This document shows, one piece after another, positions 1 through 10,600 of a stretch of DNA of 64,000 nt. The position numbers and the translations under genes were made by a program. How positions within the stretch are numbered: position 1 is the first letter of the stretch; every line of letters begins with the position of its first letter. Source of the DNA: Tenacibaculum ovolyticum DSM 18103 (lineage in GTDB: Bacteria > Bacteroidota > Bacteroidia > Flavobacteriales > Flavobacteriaceae); NCBI RefSeq assembly GCF_000430545.1, contig NZ_KE387164.1:156807-220806 (forward strand), written 5' to 3'. The notes below the pieces were generated by a model. The model ran no database searches. It saw only the letters and a program-made list of their open reading frames with translations, and had not been told where the DNA came from.

Positions 1-109
1 TATTAATTGTCAATCTATCTGATATGTAGTCTCATTTTACTAATGAGCTATTTGTAGGAAGTGATTTTTTAAGTAATAATAGTTTGAAGATAAAGTAATT
101 TATAAAAAC

Positions 110-139
110 AAAAAGGAGGCTATCAATAGCCTCCTTTTT
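110..139 (-). terminator. Rho-independent terminator of the PAS protein gene
   Basis: A 13-bp perfect stem (AAAAAGGAGGCTA arms) closes on a TCAA tetraloop. The A-tract on one side and the T-tract on the other make it usable in both directions. It lies just past the stop codon of the minus-strand PAS gene. Confidence 0.85.
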
Positions 140-144
140 GTTTT

Positions 145-768
145 TTACAAAAAATCACCAAAGAAAAACCAATTTAAACTTTTTTTGATTTTCCCTTTTT
201 CATTGTGTGATTTTATTTGTTCTTCTTTTTCGCTTTTTATAGATTCTTCTGTAAATAAATCAACTACAAAATCATCATAATTTTTACCTATTTCTTCTTT
301 TAAATATGCACCGAAATATAGTTCACTTGCTTTTTCACTTTTTACATTTTCGATGTCTAATAAAGTCTTATACAGTGGAGCAATTTTTTCTGTTACACTT
401 TGAGGTACTGCTTTCCTGCGACTCGTATAACCTATAATTTCACCATCTTCACTTTTATCAACAGTAAAATCTGTAATAACCCAATAATATCTACCAGAGC
501 GAGTAAGGTTTTTAACTATTGCATGAAAATTATTGCCTTTTTTTAAATTTTCCCATAAAGTTTTAAAAATAATTTTTGGCATATCGGGATGCCTAATGAT
601 GTTATGAGGTTCACCAATCAATTCAATTTTATTGAACTCTGAAGCTTTTTCGAAAGCATCATTCATGTATAATATAGTTCCGTTAGCATCGGTTTTACTT
701 ATGATTGTTTGGGTTTTGTCCCAGTTAATTTCTTCATCAATAACTTTGGTTGGCCTGAGGTTATTCAT
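145..768 (-). CDS. Stand-alone PAS domain protein (Aer-like PAS), copy 1
   Basis: The protein has 207 residues. Residues about 17-117 form a PAS fold of the Aer/aerotaxis-receptor type, with the signature NIIRHPDMP at 56-64, conserved Trp72 and Trp96, and the end of the PAS core at GYTSRRK. In Aer proteins this class of PAS binds FAD and senses redox or oxygen. No histidine kinase, GGDEF or methyl-accepting domain follows; instead there is a charged helical tail (about 125-195) ending in the aromatic peptide LNWFFFGDFL. There is no membrane segment, so it is probably cytoplasmic. It is a tandem paralogue of the next gene and shares its unusual C-terminus. Output partner and ligand are unknown. 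A TAnnTTTG box at 797-804 precedes it. The PAS call is firm, the sensory role is inference. Confidence 0.85.
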   Translation of the reverse strand: MNNLRPTKVIDEEINWDKTQTIISKTDANGTILYMNDAFEKASEFNKIELIGEPHNIIRHPDMPKIIFKTLWENLKKGNNFHAIVKNLTRSGRYYWVITDFTVDKSEDGEIIGYTSRRKAVPQSVTEKIAPLYKTLLDIENVKSEKASELYFGAYLKEEIGKNYDDFVVDLFTEESIKSEKEEQIKSHNEKGKIKKSLNWFFFGDFL

Positions 769-796
769 AATTATAGTAATTTGTATTTGGTCTAAA

Positions 797-804
797 CAAA
801 AATA
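797..804 (-). promoter_or_regulatory. -7 promoter box upstream of PAS copy 1
   Basis: TATTTTTG on the minus strand matches the Bacteroidota -7 consensus TAnnTTTG and lies 28 bases upstream of the ATG at 768. I see no convincing -33 TTG at the right distance. Confidence 0.5.
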
Positions 805-934
805 ATAAAATAAAATAAGTAATCTCTAATTTAATGAAATATTACTGATTTTAAGAGTATTATGTTTATATGGATTAAAAGTGAATAGTTAATTTTTCTC
901 TTTTTTTATTAATAACTTTAGTAAAGGGCGAATG

Positions 935-977
935 CTTCACTATTATTACCGTTTTTTTAATAGTAATAATAGTGAAG
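935..977. repeat. 15-bp perfect inverted repeat between the two PAS genes
   Basis: The arms CTTCACTATTATTAC (935-949) and its reverse complement (963-977) are perfect, with a 13-base T-rich spacer. The hairpin sits 43 bases past the stop of PAS copy 2 and far upstream of copy 1. No T-run follows the stem on the minus strand, so it is not a standard terminator. It may protect or process the 3' end of the transcript. Confidence 0.6.
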
Positions 978-1019
978 AATCAAACCTTTTTTTAAATATA
1001 TAGCGTGTTTTGATAAAGG

Positions 1020-1637
1020 CTATAGAAAGTCACCAAAGAAAAACCAGTTTAAACCTTTTTTAATTTTACTTTCTTCTTCAGGTTGTTGCTCTTGTTGTTG
1101 TTCAGCTTTTAATGATTCTTCTTTAAATAAATCAACAACAAAATCATTGTAGTTTTTTCCTACCTCCTCTTTTAGATAGCCTTCAAAATATAGTTCACTT
1201 ACTTTTTCTCCTTTTATTTTTTCAATTTCTAGAAGTGTTTTATAAAGAGGTTCAATTTTATCAATTACGCTTTTTGGTACCGATTTTCTACGAGCAGTAT
1301 ACCCTGTAATTTTCCCATCTTCATTTTTATCAATAGTAAAATCTGTAATAACCCAATAGTATTTACCAGTTTTAGTTAAGTTTTTTACAATAGCATGATA
1401 ATTTTCTCCTTTTTTTAAAGAATCCCACAAGGATTTAAAAGCAACCTTGGGCATATCTGGATGTCTAATAATATTGTGTGGCTCACCAATTAAATCAATA
1501 GCGTTGTATTCGCAAGCTTCTGTAAATGTGTTGTTTGCGTAAAGTATGGTTCCGTAGATGTCTGTTTTACTAACAATTGTTTGAGTTTTGTCCCATTTAG
1601 ACTCTTCATTAAGGACTTGTTTGCTTTGGGGGGTCAT
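1020..1637 (-). CDS. Stand-alone PAS domain protein (Aer-like PAS), copy 2
   Basis: The protein has 205 residues and is a clear tandem paralogue of the PAS protein just downstream; I judge well over half of the residues identical. It has the same NIIRHPDMP signature (residues 55-63), the same PAS limits, and the same C-terminal peptide LNWFFFGDFL after a divergent Gln/Glu-rich linker. No effector domain is fused. The ATG is preceded by a complete Bacteroidota promoter at 1665-1693, whose -33 part overlaps a palindrome. The family's PAS commonly binds a flavin for redox sensing; what this protein talks to cannot be seen here. Confidence 0.85.
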   Translation of the reverse strand: MTPQSKQVLNEESKWDKTQTIVSKTDIYGTILYANNTFTEACEYNAIDLIGEPHNIIRHPDMPKVAFKSLWDSLKKGENYHAIVKNLTKTGKYYWVITDFTIDKNEDGKITGYTARRKSVPKSVIDKIEPLYKTLLEIEKIKGEKVSELYFEGYLKEEVGKNYNDFVVDLFKEESLKAEQQQEQQPEEESKIKKGLNWFFFGDFL

Positions 1638-1664
1638 AGTTTTGTTTTTTGGTTATAATAAATA

Positions 1665-1693
1665 CAAAAGTATAAGAAAATAAAAAAAGCAAA
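1665..1693 (-). promoter_or_regulatory. Promoter of PAS copy 2 (TTTG-N17-TACTTTTG)
   Basis: On the minus strand TTTG (1690-1693) and TACTTTTG (1665-1672) are separated by 17 bases, fitting the Bacteroidota promoter consensus TTG/TTTG-N17-23-TAnnTTTG. The ATG lies 27 bases further on. Confidence 0.6.
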
Positions 1694-1712
1694 CATGACT
1701 TTAGTCATGTTT
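1691..1712. promoter_or_regulatory. Palindromic candidate operator in the divergent PAS/maeB promoter region
   Basis: Nine-base arms containing ACATGAC and GTCATGT flank a TTTA centre. The palindrome overlaps the -33 element of PAS copy 2 and ends 27 bases before the -7 box of maeB. The TGAC-N4-GTCA core resembles sites for dimeric helix-turn-helix regulators, but I cannot name the protein. Confidence 0.5.
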
Positions 1713-1739
1713 TAGACTTTTAACTAAATAACAAAAACG

Positions 1740-1747
1740 TATATTTG
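1740..1747 (+). promoter_or_regulatory. -7 promoter box of maeB
   Basis: TATATTTG matches TAnnTTTG and lies 27 bases before the ATG at 1775. No clear -33 TTG is seen. Confidence 0.6.
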
Positions 1748-1774
1748 TGAGTTCAAACAAACAACAACGAACCT

Positions 1775-4051
1775 ATGAGTGATTCTAGAAAAAGGCGCGA
1801 AGCTTTACTATATCATGCAAAACCGAAACCAGGAAAAATAGCAGTAGTACCTACTAAAAAATATACAACACAGCACGATTTATCGTTGGCATATTCTCCT
1901 GGGGTTGCAGAACCTTGTTTAGAAATAGCAAAAGATAAAAATAATGTTTATAAATATACAGCAAAAGGAAATTTAGTAGCAGTTATTTCTAACGGAACAG
2001 CTGTTTTAGGTTTAGGAGATATTGGTCCTGAAGCTTCTAAGCCAGTTATGGAAGGAAAAGGATTGTTGTTTAAAATATTTGCAGATATTGATGTTTTCGA
2101 TATTGAAGTAGATGCAACTGATGTAGACAAATTTGTTGAAACAGTTAAAGCAATAGCACCAACTTTTGGAGGTATTAATTTAGAAGATATTAAAGCTCCA
2201 GAAGCTTTTGAAATAGAAAGAAGATTAAAAGAGGAGTTAGATATTCCAGTAATGCACGACGATCAGCATGGTACTGCTATAATTTCTGCAGCGGCTTTAA
2301 AAAATGCATTAGAAATTATTGAAAAAGATATTTCTACTGTTAATATTGTAGTGAATGGAGCAGGAGCTGCTGCGATTTCTTGTACGCGTTTGTATTTAGA
2401 ATTAGGTGCGAAGAGAGAGAACGTAGTAATGTGTGATAGTAAAGGTGTTATTAGAAAAGATAGAGACAACTTAACATCACAAAAAGCAGAATTTGCTACA
2501 GATAAAGATGTGAATACTTTAGAAGAAGCAATGCATAATGCAGATGTTTTTATTGGTTTGTCTAAAGGAAATGTGGTAACACCAGAAATGTTGTTATCTA
2601 TGGCTAAAGACCCTGTTGTTTTTGCAATGGCAAATCCTGACCCAGAGATTGAATATAAATTAGCTGTTGATACACGTGATGATATTATCATGGCAACAGG
2701 AAGATCAGATCATCCTAATCAAGTAAATAATGTACTAGGATTTCCGTTTATTTTTAGAGGAGCTTTAGATGTTAGAGCAACTAAAATTAATGAAGAAATG
2801 AAAATGGCTGCGGTACACGCTTTAGCAGATTTAGCAAAAAAATCAGTTCCAGAGCAAGTAAATATAGTATATGATGAAGTAAGTCTTTCTTTTGGTAGAG
2901 AATACATTATTCCGAAACCATTTGACCCGAGATTAATATATGAAATTCCTCCAGCAATTGCGAAAGCAGCAATGGATTCAGGTGTAGCTCAAGAGCCAAT
3001 TACTGATTGGGAAGGATACCGTGAAGAATTAATGGATCGATCAGGTACTGGAAGTAAGGAGATACGATTATTACATAATAGAGCCAAAAAAGAACCAAAA
3101 AGAGTTGTTTTTGCAGAAGCAGATCATTTAGATGTCTTAAAAGCAGCACAACGTGTTTACGATGAGAAAATAGGAATTCCTATTTTATTAGGAAGAAAGG
3201 ACGTTATTTTAGAATTGAAAAAAGAGTTAGGTTTTTATGCAGAAGTAATTATTATTGATCCTAAGACAGATGAAGAGAATGATAGAAGGAATAGATATGC
3301 TGAAGCTTTTTGGAAAACAAGACAGCGTAAAGGTATTTCTTTTTTAGAAGCTCAAAAGTGGATGCGTGAGCGTAATTATTTTGCAGCAATGATGGTAAAT
3401 ACTGGTGAAGCAGATGCTTTAATCACTGGATATTCTAGATCATACCCTTCTGTTGTAAAACCAATGTTAGAGTTAATTGAAAAAGCTAAAGGAGTTACAA
3501 GAGTAGCAGCAACAAATATGATGCTTACAAAGCAAGGACCTATGTTTTTAGCTGATACTACGATTAATATAAATCCTACAGCCAAAGATTTAGCAAAAAT
3601 TAGCCAACTAACATCATCACTTGCAAAAATGTTTGGTATGAAGCCACATATTGCAATGTTAGGTTTTTCAAATTTTGGGTCATCAAAAGCCGAAAGCTCT
3701 GTAAAAATAAGAGAAGCAGTATCGTATATACACCGTAATCAGCCAAATGTAATTGTTGATGGTGAGTTACAAGCAGATTTTGCTTTAAATCCAGAATTAT
3801 TAGCCAAGGAATTTCCTTTCTCTAAACTAAATGGAAAAAGAGCAAACATCTTGATATTTCCAAATTTAGAATCGGCAAACATAACTTATAAATTAATGAA
3901 ACAAGTTGATGGAGTTGAGTCTATTGGACCTATTTTATTAGGAATGAGTAAGCCAGTTCATATTTTACAATTAGGTGCAAGTGTAGATGAAATGGTTAAT
4001 ATGGCTGCTGTAGCTGTTGTAGATGCTCAGAATAAGCTAAGAAAAAAATAA
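1775..4051 (+). CDS. maeB: NADP-dependent malic enzyme with phosphotransacetylase-like C-terminus
   Basis: The enzyme oxidatively decarboxylates L-malate to pyruvate and CO2, making NADPH. The 758 residues match the two-part MaeB architecture. The malic domain comes first ([10 protein letters not shown], the MHDDQHGTA region), followed by a Rossmann NAD(P) segment with VVNGAGAAA. From about residue 430 to the end lies a phosphotransacetylase-like domain which, in known MaeB proteins, acts as an acetyl-CoA-responsive regulatory part rather than as an active transferase. Full length is normal for the family. The start follows a -7 box by 27 bases. It heads a same-strand block with ruvA and sprA, an order that I know as common in flavobacteria. 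Confidence 0.97.
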   Translation: MSDSRKRREALLYHAKPKPGKIAVVPTKKYTTQHDLSLAYSPGVAEPCLEIAKDKNNVYKYTAKGNLVAVISNGTAVLGLGDIGPEASKPVMEGKGLLFKIFADIDVFDIEVDATDVDKFVETVKAIAPTFGGINLEDIKAPEAFEIERRLKEELDIPVMHDDQHGTAIISAAALKNALEIIEKDISTVNIVVNGAGAAAISCTRLYLELGAKRENVVMCDSKGVIRKDRDNLTSQKAEFATDKDVNTLEEAMHNADVFIGLSKGNVVTPEMLLSMAKDPVVFAMANPDPEIEYKLAVDTRDDIIMATGRSDHPNQVNNVLGFPFIFRGALDVRATKINEEMKMAAVHALADLAKKSVPEQVNIVYDEVSLSFGREYIIPKPFDPRLIYEIPPAIAKAAMDSGVAQEPITDWEGYREELMDRSGTGSKEIRLLHNRAKKEPKRVVFAEADHLDVLKAAQRVYDEKIGIPILLGRKDVILELKKELGFYAEVIIIDPKTDEENDRRNRYAEAFWKTRQRKGISFLEAQKWMRERNYFAAMMVNTGEADALITGYSRSYPSVVKPMLELIEKAKGVTRVAATNMMLTKQGPMFLADTTININPTAKDLAKISQLTSSLAKMFGMKPHIAMLGFSNFGSSKAESSVKIREAVSYIHRNQPNVIVDGELQADFALNPELLAKEFPFSKLNGKRANILIFPNLESANITYKLMKQVDGVESIGPILLGMSKPVHILQLGASVDEMVNMAAVAVVDAQNKLRKK

Positions 4052-4104
4052 GGTTTTTAATAAATAATAAATTGTTTACTTTAGACAACTTGAAAATCAA
4101 TTGA

Positions 4105-4686
4105 ATGATAACACAGCTTAAAGGGAAACTTGTAGAGAAAAACCCTACATATGCAGTAATTGATTGTAATGGAGTAGGATACTTATTACATATTTCTTTA
4201 AATACATATTCAGCATTACCAGACAATGAAAATGTATTGGTTTATACGCATCTATCTATTCGCGAAGATGCGCATACTTTATTTGGTTTTTCTAGTAAAG
4301 TTGAACGAGAAATATTTAGATTACTTACTTCAGTTTCTGGTGTAGGGCCAAGTATAGCTAGAACAATGTTATCATCAATGACTTCAGAAGAAGTACAACA
4401 GGCTATTGCTTCAGAAAACGTTAAACAAATACAATCTGTTAAAGGTATTGGAGCAAAAACAGCGCAACGTGTTATTGTTGATTTGAAAGATAAAGTTTTA
4501 AAAATCTTTGATTTAGATGAAGTTTCTGTTACACAAAACAATACAAATAAAGAAGAAGCGTTATCTGCATTAGAGGTTCTAGGCTTTGCGCGAAAACAAG
4601 TAGATAAGGTTATAGGAAATATTTTAAAAGAAACACCTAAAGCTAGTGTCGAACAGCTAATAAAACAGGCGTTAAAAAATTTATAA
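4105..4686 (+). CDS. ruvA: Holliday junction branch migration protein RuvA
   Basis: This is the junction-binding subunit of the RuvABC resolvasome. The 193 residues show an N-terminal OB fold (MITQLKGKLVEK start), two helix-hairpin-helix motifs (VSGVGPSIA near 73-81 and VKGIGAKTA near 108-116) and a C-terminal three-helix domain that contacts RuvB. Length and order are typical. It lies 53 bases after maeB and only 6 bases before sprA, so it is probably cotranscribed with sprA. Confidence 0.97.
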   Translation: MITQLKGKLVEKNPTYAVIDCNGVGYLLHISLNTYSALPDNENVLVYTHLSIREDAHTLFGFSSKVEREIFRLLTSVSGVGPSIARTMLSSMTSEEVQQAIASENVKQIQSVKGIGAKTAQRVIVDLKDKVLKIFDLDEVSVTQNNTNKEEALSALEVLGFARKQVDKVIGNILKETPKASVEQLIKQALKNL

Positions 4687-4692
4687 AAAAGT

Positions 4693-7600
4693 TTGAAAAA
4701 GACAATTATTAATAGATTACTTACAACACTTGCTTTATTGTTAAGTGTTGTTTCGTTTTCACAAAGCACTTCGGGAAATAATAAAGGAGCAGTAAAAAAA
4801 GATACTGTTATACCTCTTAAATATAATTTTAGTAATACTCAGAAAGGAAGTCTTTTTTTAAGTAATCCGTCTGAAAAAATTATAACGTATGATAAAGCAA
4901 TAAATAAATTTGTTTTGGTAGAGAAAATAGGTAATTACTACATTGGTACTCCTATTTATTTTACTCCAGAAGAATATAAGACGTATCGATTAAAGAATGA
5001 TGTAAAAACTTATTTTAAAGAAAAAATTGATGCAACAAATTCTAAGAAAAAAGGAAATAAAAAAGCAAGAAAAAATTTACTGCCAAAATATTATGTGAAT
5101 TCTAAGTTTTTTGAATCTATTTTTGGAGGAAATACAGTTGAAGTAAATCCTACAGGACAAGTAAATATAAAGTTAGGAGGGATTTATCAGAAAAATGAAA
5201 ATCCTCAAATCTCTATAGAAAACCAAAGTAGTTTTACATTTGATTTCGACCAACAAATAAGTGCAAGTTTACAAGCAAAAGTAGGGAAAAGGTTAAAAGT
5301 AACAACAAATTACGATACACAATCTACTTTCGATTTTCAGAATATCATTAAACTAGAATATACACCAACAGATGATGATATTATTAGAAACATTGAGGCT
5401 GGTAACATTAGTATGCCAATTAAAAACTCATTAATTAACGGAGCGCAGGCATTATTTGGTGTAAAAACAGAGTTGCAATTTGGTAAAACATATATAACAG
5501 CAGCATTCTCACAACAAAACTCACAATCTAAAACAGTTGTTTCTGAAGGAGGAGCTACAATTGAACCTTTTGAGTTAAGAGCTTCTGATTACGATAATGA
5601 CAGACACTTTTTTTTAGGACAATATTTTAGAGAAAATTATAAAAAGGCACTAGCAAACTACCCATTAGTAAGTAGTCCTATAAATATTACAAGAGTAGAA
5701 GTTTGGATTACAAATAGAAATCAAAATGTAACAGATTATCGTAGTATTGTTGGTCTTGCCGATTTAGGGGAGTCTAGTGACGCTAATGAGGTAGATTTTG
5801 CAGAAATTAATGCAATTCCTGGGGCAATTTCTTCAGGGTCTAGAATATTACCGTACAATGGAGTTAATAATTTAAACCCATTATTAACTACTACATCAGG
5901 AGGTATTAGAGATGTTGCGACAATAGATAATGCTATAACATCTTTAGGAATTACTCCAAAACAAGGGTTTAACTATTCGTATTTACAAAATGCGCGTAAG
6001 TTACAGCCTAATGAATTTAGAATGCACCCTCAATTAGGTTTTGTTTCTTTGAACAGACGATTGAATGATGGGGAAGTTTTGGCAGTAGCCTATGAATATA
6101 CGGTTGTTGGTACCTCAAATGGTGAAACAGTATTTAAAGTAGGAGAATTTTCTAATGATATTGTTGCACCAGATAATTTAGTAGTAAAATTATTACGTAG
6201 TGAGATTTTAAATACAGTACGTCCTAATACAGCTACAACTACAAGTCTTGGAGAAGCTTTTCCTACTTGGCGTTTAATGATGAAAAATGTATATGCGTTA
6301 GGTGCTTTTCCTCTACAACGAGAAGGTTTTAGATTTGAATTATTATACCGTGATGATGAAACAGGAACTTTACAAAATACTTTACAAAAGGCTTTAACTT
6401 CAGGGATTAGAGATAAGCCATTATTACGTATTTTAAATTTAGATAAACTAGATCAAAGTCAGTATACGGTTCCTAATGGAGATGGTTTTTTTGATTATGT
6501 AGATGGAATAACAGTTAACTCAGAGAGAGGATACGTATTGTTTCCAGAACCAGAACCATTTGGAAATGACTTAAAAGGGGAGCTTACTAATGCTGTAGAT
6601 CAAGAAAAATATTTATTCGAAGAATTATATTTAACAACAAAAATTCAAGCAAAAAACGAATATCAAAATAAAGACAAATTCTTTTTAAAAGGATATTTTA
6701 AATCAGAATCTAGTAGAGGTATATCGCTAGGAGGATTTAATATTCCTAGAGGTTCTGTTAGAGTTACAGCAGGAGGACGACAATTGGTTGAAGGAATTGA
6801 TTATGTTGTAGATTATCAGCTAGGAAGAGTACAGATTTTAGATCCAGGATTAGAAGCTTCTGGAATTCCAATTAACGCAACAACAGAAAGTAATACTTTA
6901 TTTAGTCAGCAAAGAAAAACATTTATAGGTATTGATGTAGAGCATCGTTTTTCAGATAAGTTTATTTTAGGAGGTACTTATTTAAATGTAAGTGAAAAAC
7001 CTATTACACCAAAAGTTAATTTTGGAGGTGAACCTATAGATAATACGATGTTAGGTTTAAACTTAGATTATTCAGCTGAAGTACCATATTTAACAAAATT
7101 AGCAAATAGATTACCATTTGTTGAAACTGATGCATCATCAAATGTATCGGTTAGGGCTGATATGGCATATTTATTACCAGGATCACCTAGTGGAATTAAT
7201 GTCGATGGAACTGCAACATCATATTTAGATGACTTTGAAGCATCTCAAATACCAATTAACTTAAATTCGCCACAGCAATGGTTTTTAGCAAGTACACCTG
7301 AATCACAAGGTTTTGATGGTGGTACAGGAGATTTATCATATAATTATAAAAGAGGTAAAATTGCATGGTATAATGTAGATCAGTTATTTTACGGTAGCAG
7401 TAATAGACCTAGTAATATTGATGAGACGGAATTATCAAGAGATGAAGTTCGTCAAATTAGGTACAATGAATTATTTCCGAATACCGATTTAGATATTACA
7501 CAACAAAATTTAGTGAGAACACTAGATTTAGCATACTATCCTGCTGAAAAAGGGCCGTATAATTATAACGAAAATGCTAGTTCTGTAACTCCTGAAGAAC

Positions 7601-10600
7601 GTTGGGGTGGAATTATGCGCCCATTAACAACGAATAATTTTGAGCAAGCCAATGTAGAATATATTCAATTCTGGTTAATGGATCCTTACGAAAATCATTC
7701 TATTAAACAAGAAGAAGGAATGCCTGTTGGAGTGAATGCTAAAGATATAAGTAATCAAGTAGGTAAGTTGTTCATTAATTTAGGTAATGTTTCTGAAGAC
7801 ATTTTGAAAGATGGAAGAAAGCAGTATGAAAACGGATTACCTGTTGATGGAAATAAAATTGACGGAACAAATGTAAATACTACAACTTGGGGTAATATAC
7901 CAATTAACCCATCAATATTATATGCTTTCGATTCAAGTAATGAAGCTAGAGAAAATCAAGATATTGGTTTGGATGGTTTATCAGATGAAGAAGAAAAAAT
8001 TAAATATCCAGCATTTGCTTCATTAGAAGATCCTGCGGGAGATAACTTTCAATATTTTAGAGGAGGAGCTATAGAGGCATCAAGTCCTTCAGTTTTATCA
8101 CGTTATAAAAATTTTAACGGTACACAAGGAAACTCACCAACAGCAAGTCAATCAGGTGAATCATATCCAACCTCTTCAACAGCATACCCAGATACTGAAG
8201 ATATAAACAAGGATCAAACAATGAATCCTGTTAATAGTTATTTTGAATACGAAATTTCATTAAATAAAAGTGATTTACAGCTTGGGCAAAATCATATTAT
8301 CGATATAAAAAATGAGCAGGTTACATTAGTAGATGGAACTTCAAGAAATGCGACATGGTATCAGTTTAGAATTCCTGTTAGAAATGGAGCGAATGCAATT
8401 AATGGAATTACCGATTTTAATAGTATCCGTTTTATACGAATGTTTCTTTCACAATTTAAAATGCCTGTAGTTTTACGATTTGGTGAGTTAGAGTTAGTGA
8501 GAGGAGATTGGCGTAGGTATACAAAAACATTTCCAAATGTTGGAGTTCCTGTTAGTTTGGATAATGCAGAGCTTAATAAGTTTGAAGTTGGAGTTGTAAG
8601 TATTGAGCAAAACTCAGATAAATATCAGCTTCCTCCAGGAATTGAAAGAGAGCAGTTACAAGGTACAAACAGAATTCAACGACAGAATGAGCAGTCAGTA
8701 ACTTTAAAAGTAACAGATTTACCCGCAGACGAACAAAGAACTATTTACAAAAATATAAGTATAGATATGCGTAGGTATAAGAATTTACGTATGTTTTTGC
8801 ATGCTGAAGCACCTACGAGTTCTACTACACAAGATGATGAAACAGTAGCTGTTGTTCGTTTAGGTACTGATTTAAATGATAATTATTACGAAATTCATAA
8901 ACCATTAAAATTATCTCCTTCTAACGGATCTACTACACCAACAGGTGTTTGGCCAAAGGAAAATAATTTGGTAGTCCCTTTGCAAGAGCTAGCAAATTTA
9001 AAAATTGAAAGACCAATAGGAACAGGAACAAGTATTACAGATATATTTTCAGGAACAAGTTCTAACGGGTTGAAAATTTATGTAAAAGGAAATCCAACAT
9101 TGGCACAAATAAGAACAGTAATGTTAGGTGTTAAGAACACATCAACTGATTCAAAAAATATTGAAGTTTGGTTTAATGAATTACGTGCTGTAGGTTTTGA
9201 TAATAAAGGCGGTTGGGCTGCGGTTTTAAATGCAGATGCTAACCTTGCAGATGTAATGGATGTTTCTTTAGCAGGTAGAATGTCTACCATTGGTTTTGGT
9301 AATGTAGAAGATAGAGTACAACAAAGAAGTATTGAAGAAATAAAACAATATAGTGTTGCTACAAATATTCAATTAGGTAAAATGATGCCTAAAAAATGGG
9401 GTATGCAAATACCTATGAGTTATAGTTATGGAGAAGAATTTAGAGACCCTAAATATGATCCACAGTTTCAGGACGTAGCATTAGAAGATGCTTTAGATAA
9501 AAATCCAAATAGTAAAAATGCACAAGATTATACGCGTAGAAAAAGTATAAGTTTTATAAACGTAAAAAAGAATAAAAATCCTGAAAGTAAGAAAAAGCCT
9601 AAATTTTACGATGTAGAAAATTTATCAGTTTCTTATGCACATAATGAAGAGTTTCATAAAGATTATAATATTGAAAAGTTTGAGAATAAAAATGTAATGG
9701 CAGGAGCTAGTTATAGTTTTAGTTTTAAGCCTTTTGTTATCGAACCTTTTAAAAAGTCGAAAAAATTTAAGAGTAAATTTTATAAATTTATAAAAGATTT
9801 AAACTTTAATCCTGTACCAAAAACCATAGCACTTAATTCTAAGATTAATAGAAATTACAATTCGCAACAATCAAGAAATTTAATTGTTGATCCTGTTAAT
9901 CCATTACCTGCACAACCTGAATTAGTTCAGCGCAGATTTATGTTTAATTGGGATTATACTATTGGTTTTGATTTAACAAAATCGCTACAATTAAACTTTA
10001 ATGCTACGAATAATTATATTTATGATGGTTTTGGAGCTGATGAAGACTTAGAAATTTATGATCAATTTTTTAATATAGGTAGACCAGATAATTATAATCA
10101 AAAATTAAATGCAACTTATAAATTGCCGATTAATAAGTTACCATATTTAAGTTTTATAAATGCAGATTATGGGTATACTGCAGATTTTAATTGGAAATCA
10201 GGATCACAAAGTGTTATTGAAAATACAGATGCAAGTACAGGAGAAGTTACCGTTATTGACTTTCAGGAAGTTGTTGGTAACATGATTCAGAATGCAAACA
10301 CACATAACTTAAATACAAATATTGATTTTGGACGTTTTTATAAGACGTTACGACTTGATAAATTATTACTAAAAGGAGCTAGGAAAAAACCAACAAAAAA
10401 AGGAGAAGCAACATTAGGAGCACAAGTAGCAGCAAAAAAGCCAAAATTAAAAAAGAATGCTTCTTTTGGACACAAAGTAATGAAAGGGATGTATGATGTG
10501 TTAACTTCAGTAAAAAGAGCAAAAATAAGTTATTCTCAAAATAATGGAACTTTATTGGAAGGGTATAAACCATCGGTTGGTTTCTTGGGAAGAAATAATT

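Noticed and set aside
1..109. End of a plus-strand gene at the left window edge
   Set aside because: All three plus frames reach stops within the first 30 bases and nothing in the short stretch is recognisable.
2263..2691. Long open frame on the minus strand inside maeB
   Set aside because: It is antisense to a highly conserved enzyme, has low-complexity Ser/Ile/Phe composition and no promoter or homology I recognise.
4242..4769. 175-codon minus-strand frame over ruvA
   Set aside because: Fully antisense to RuvA, with Ser/Thr/Phe-rich composition typical of reverse-complement shadows.
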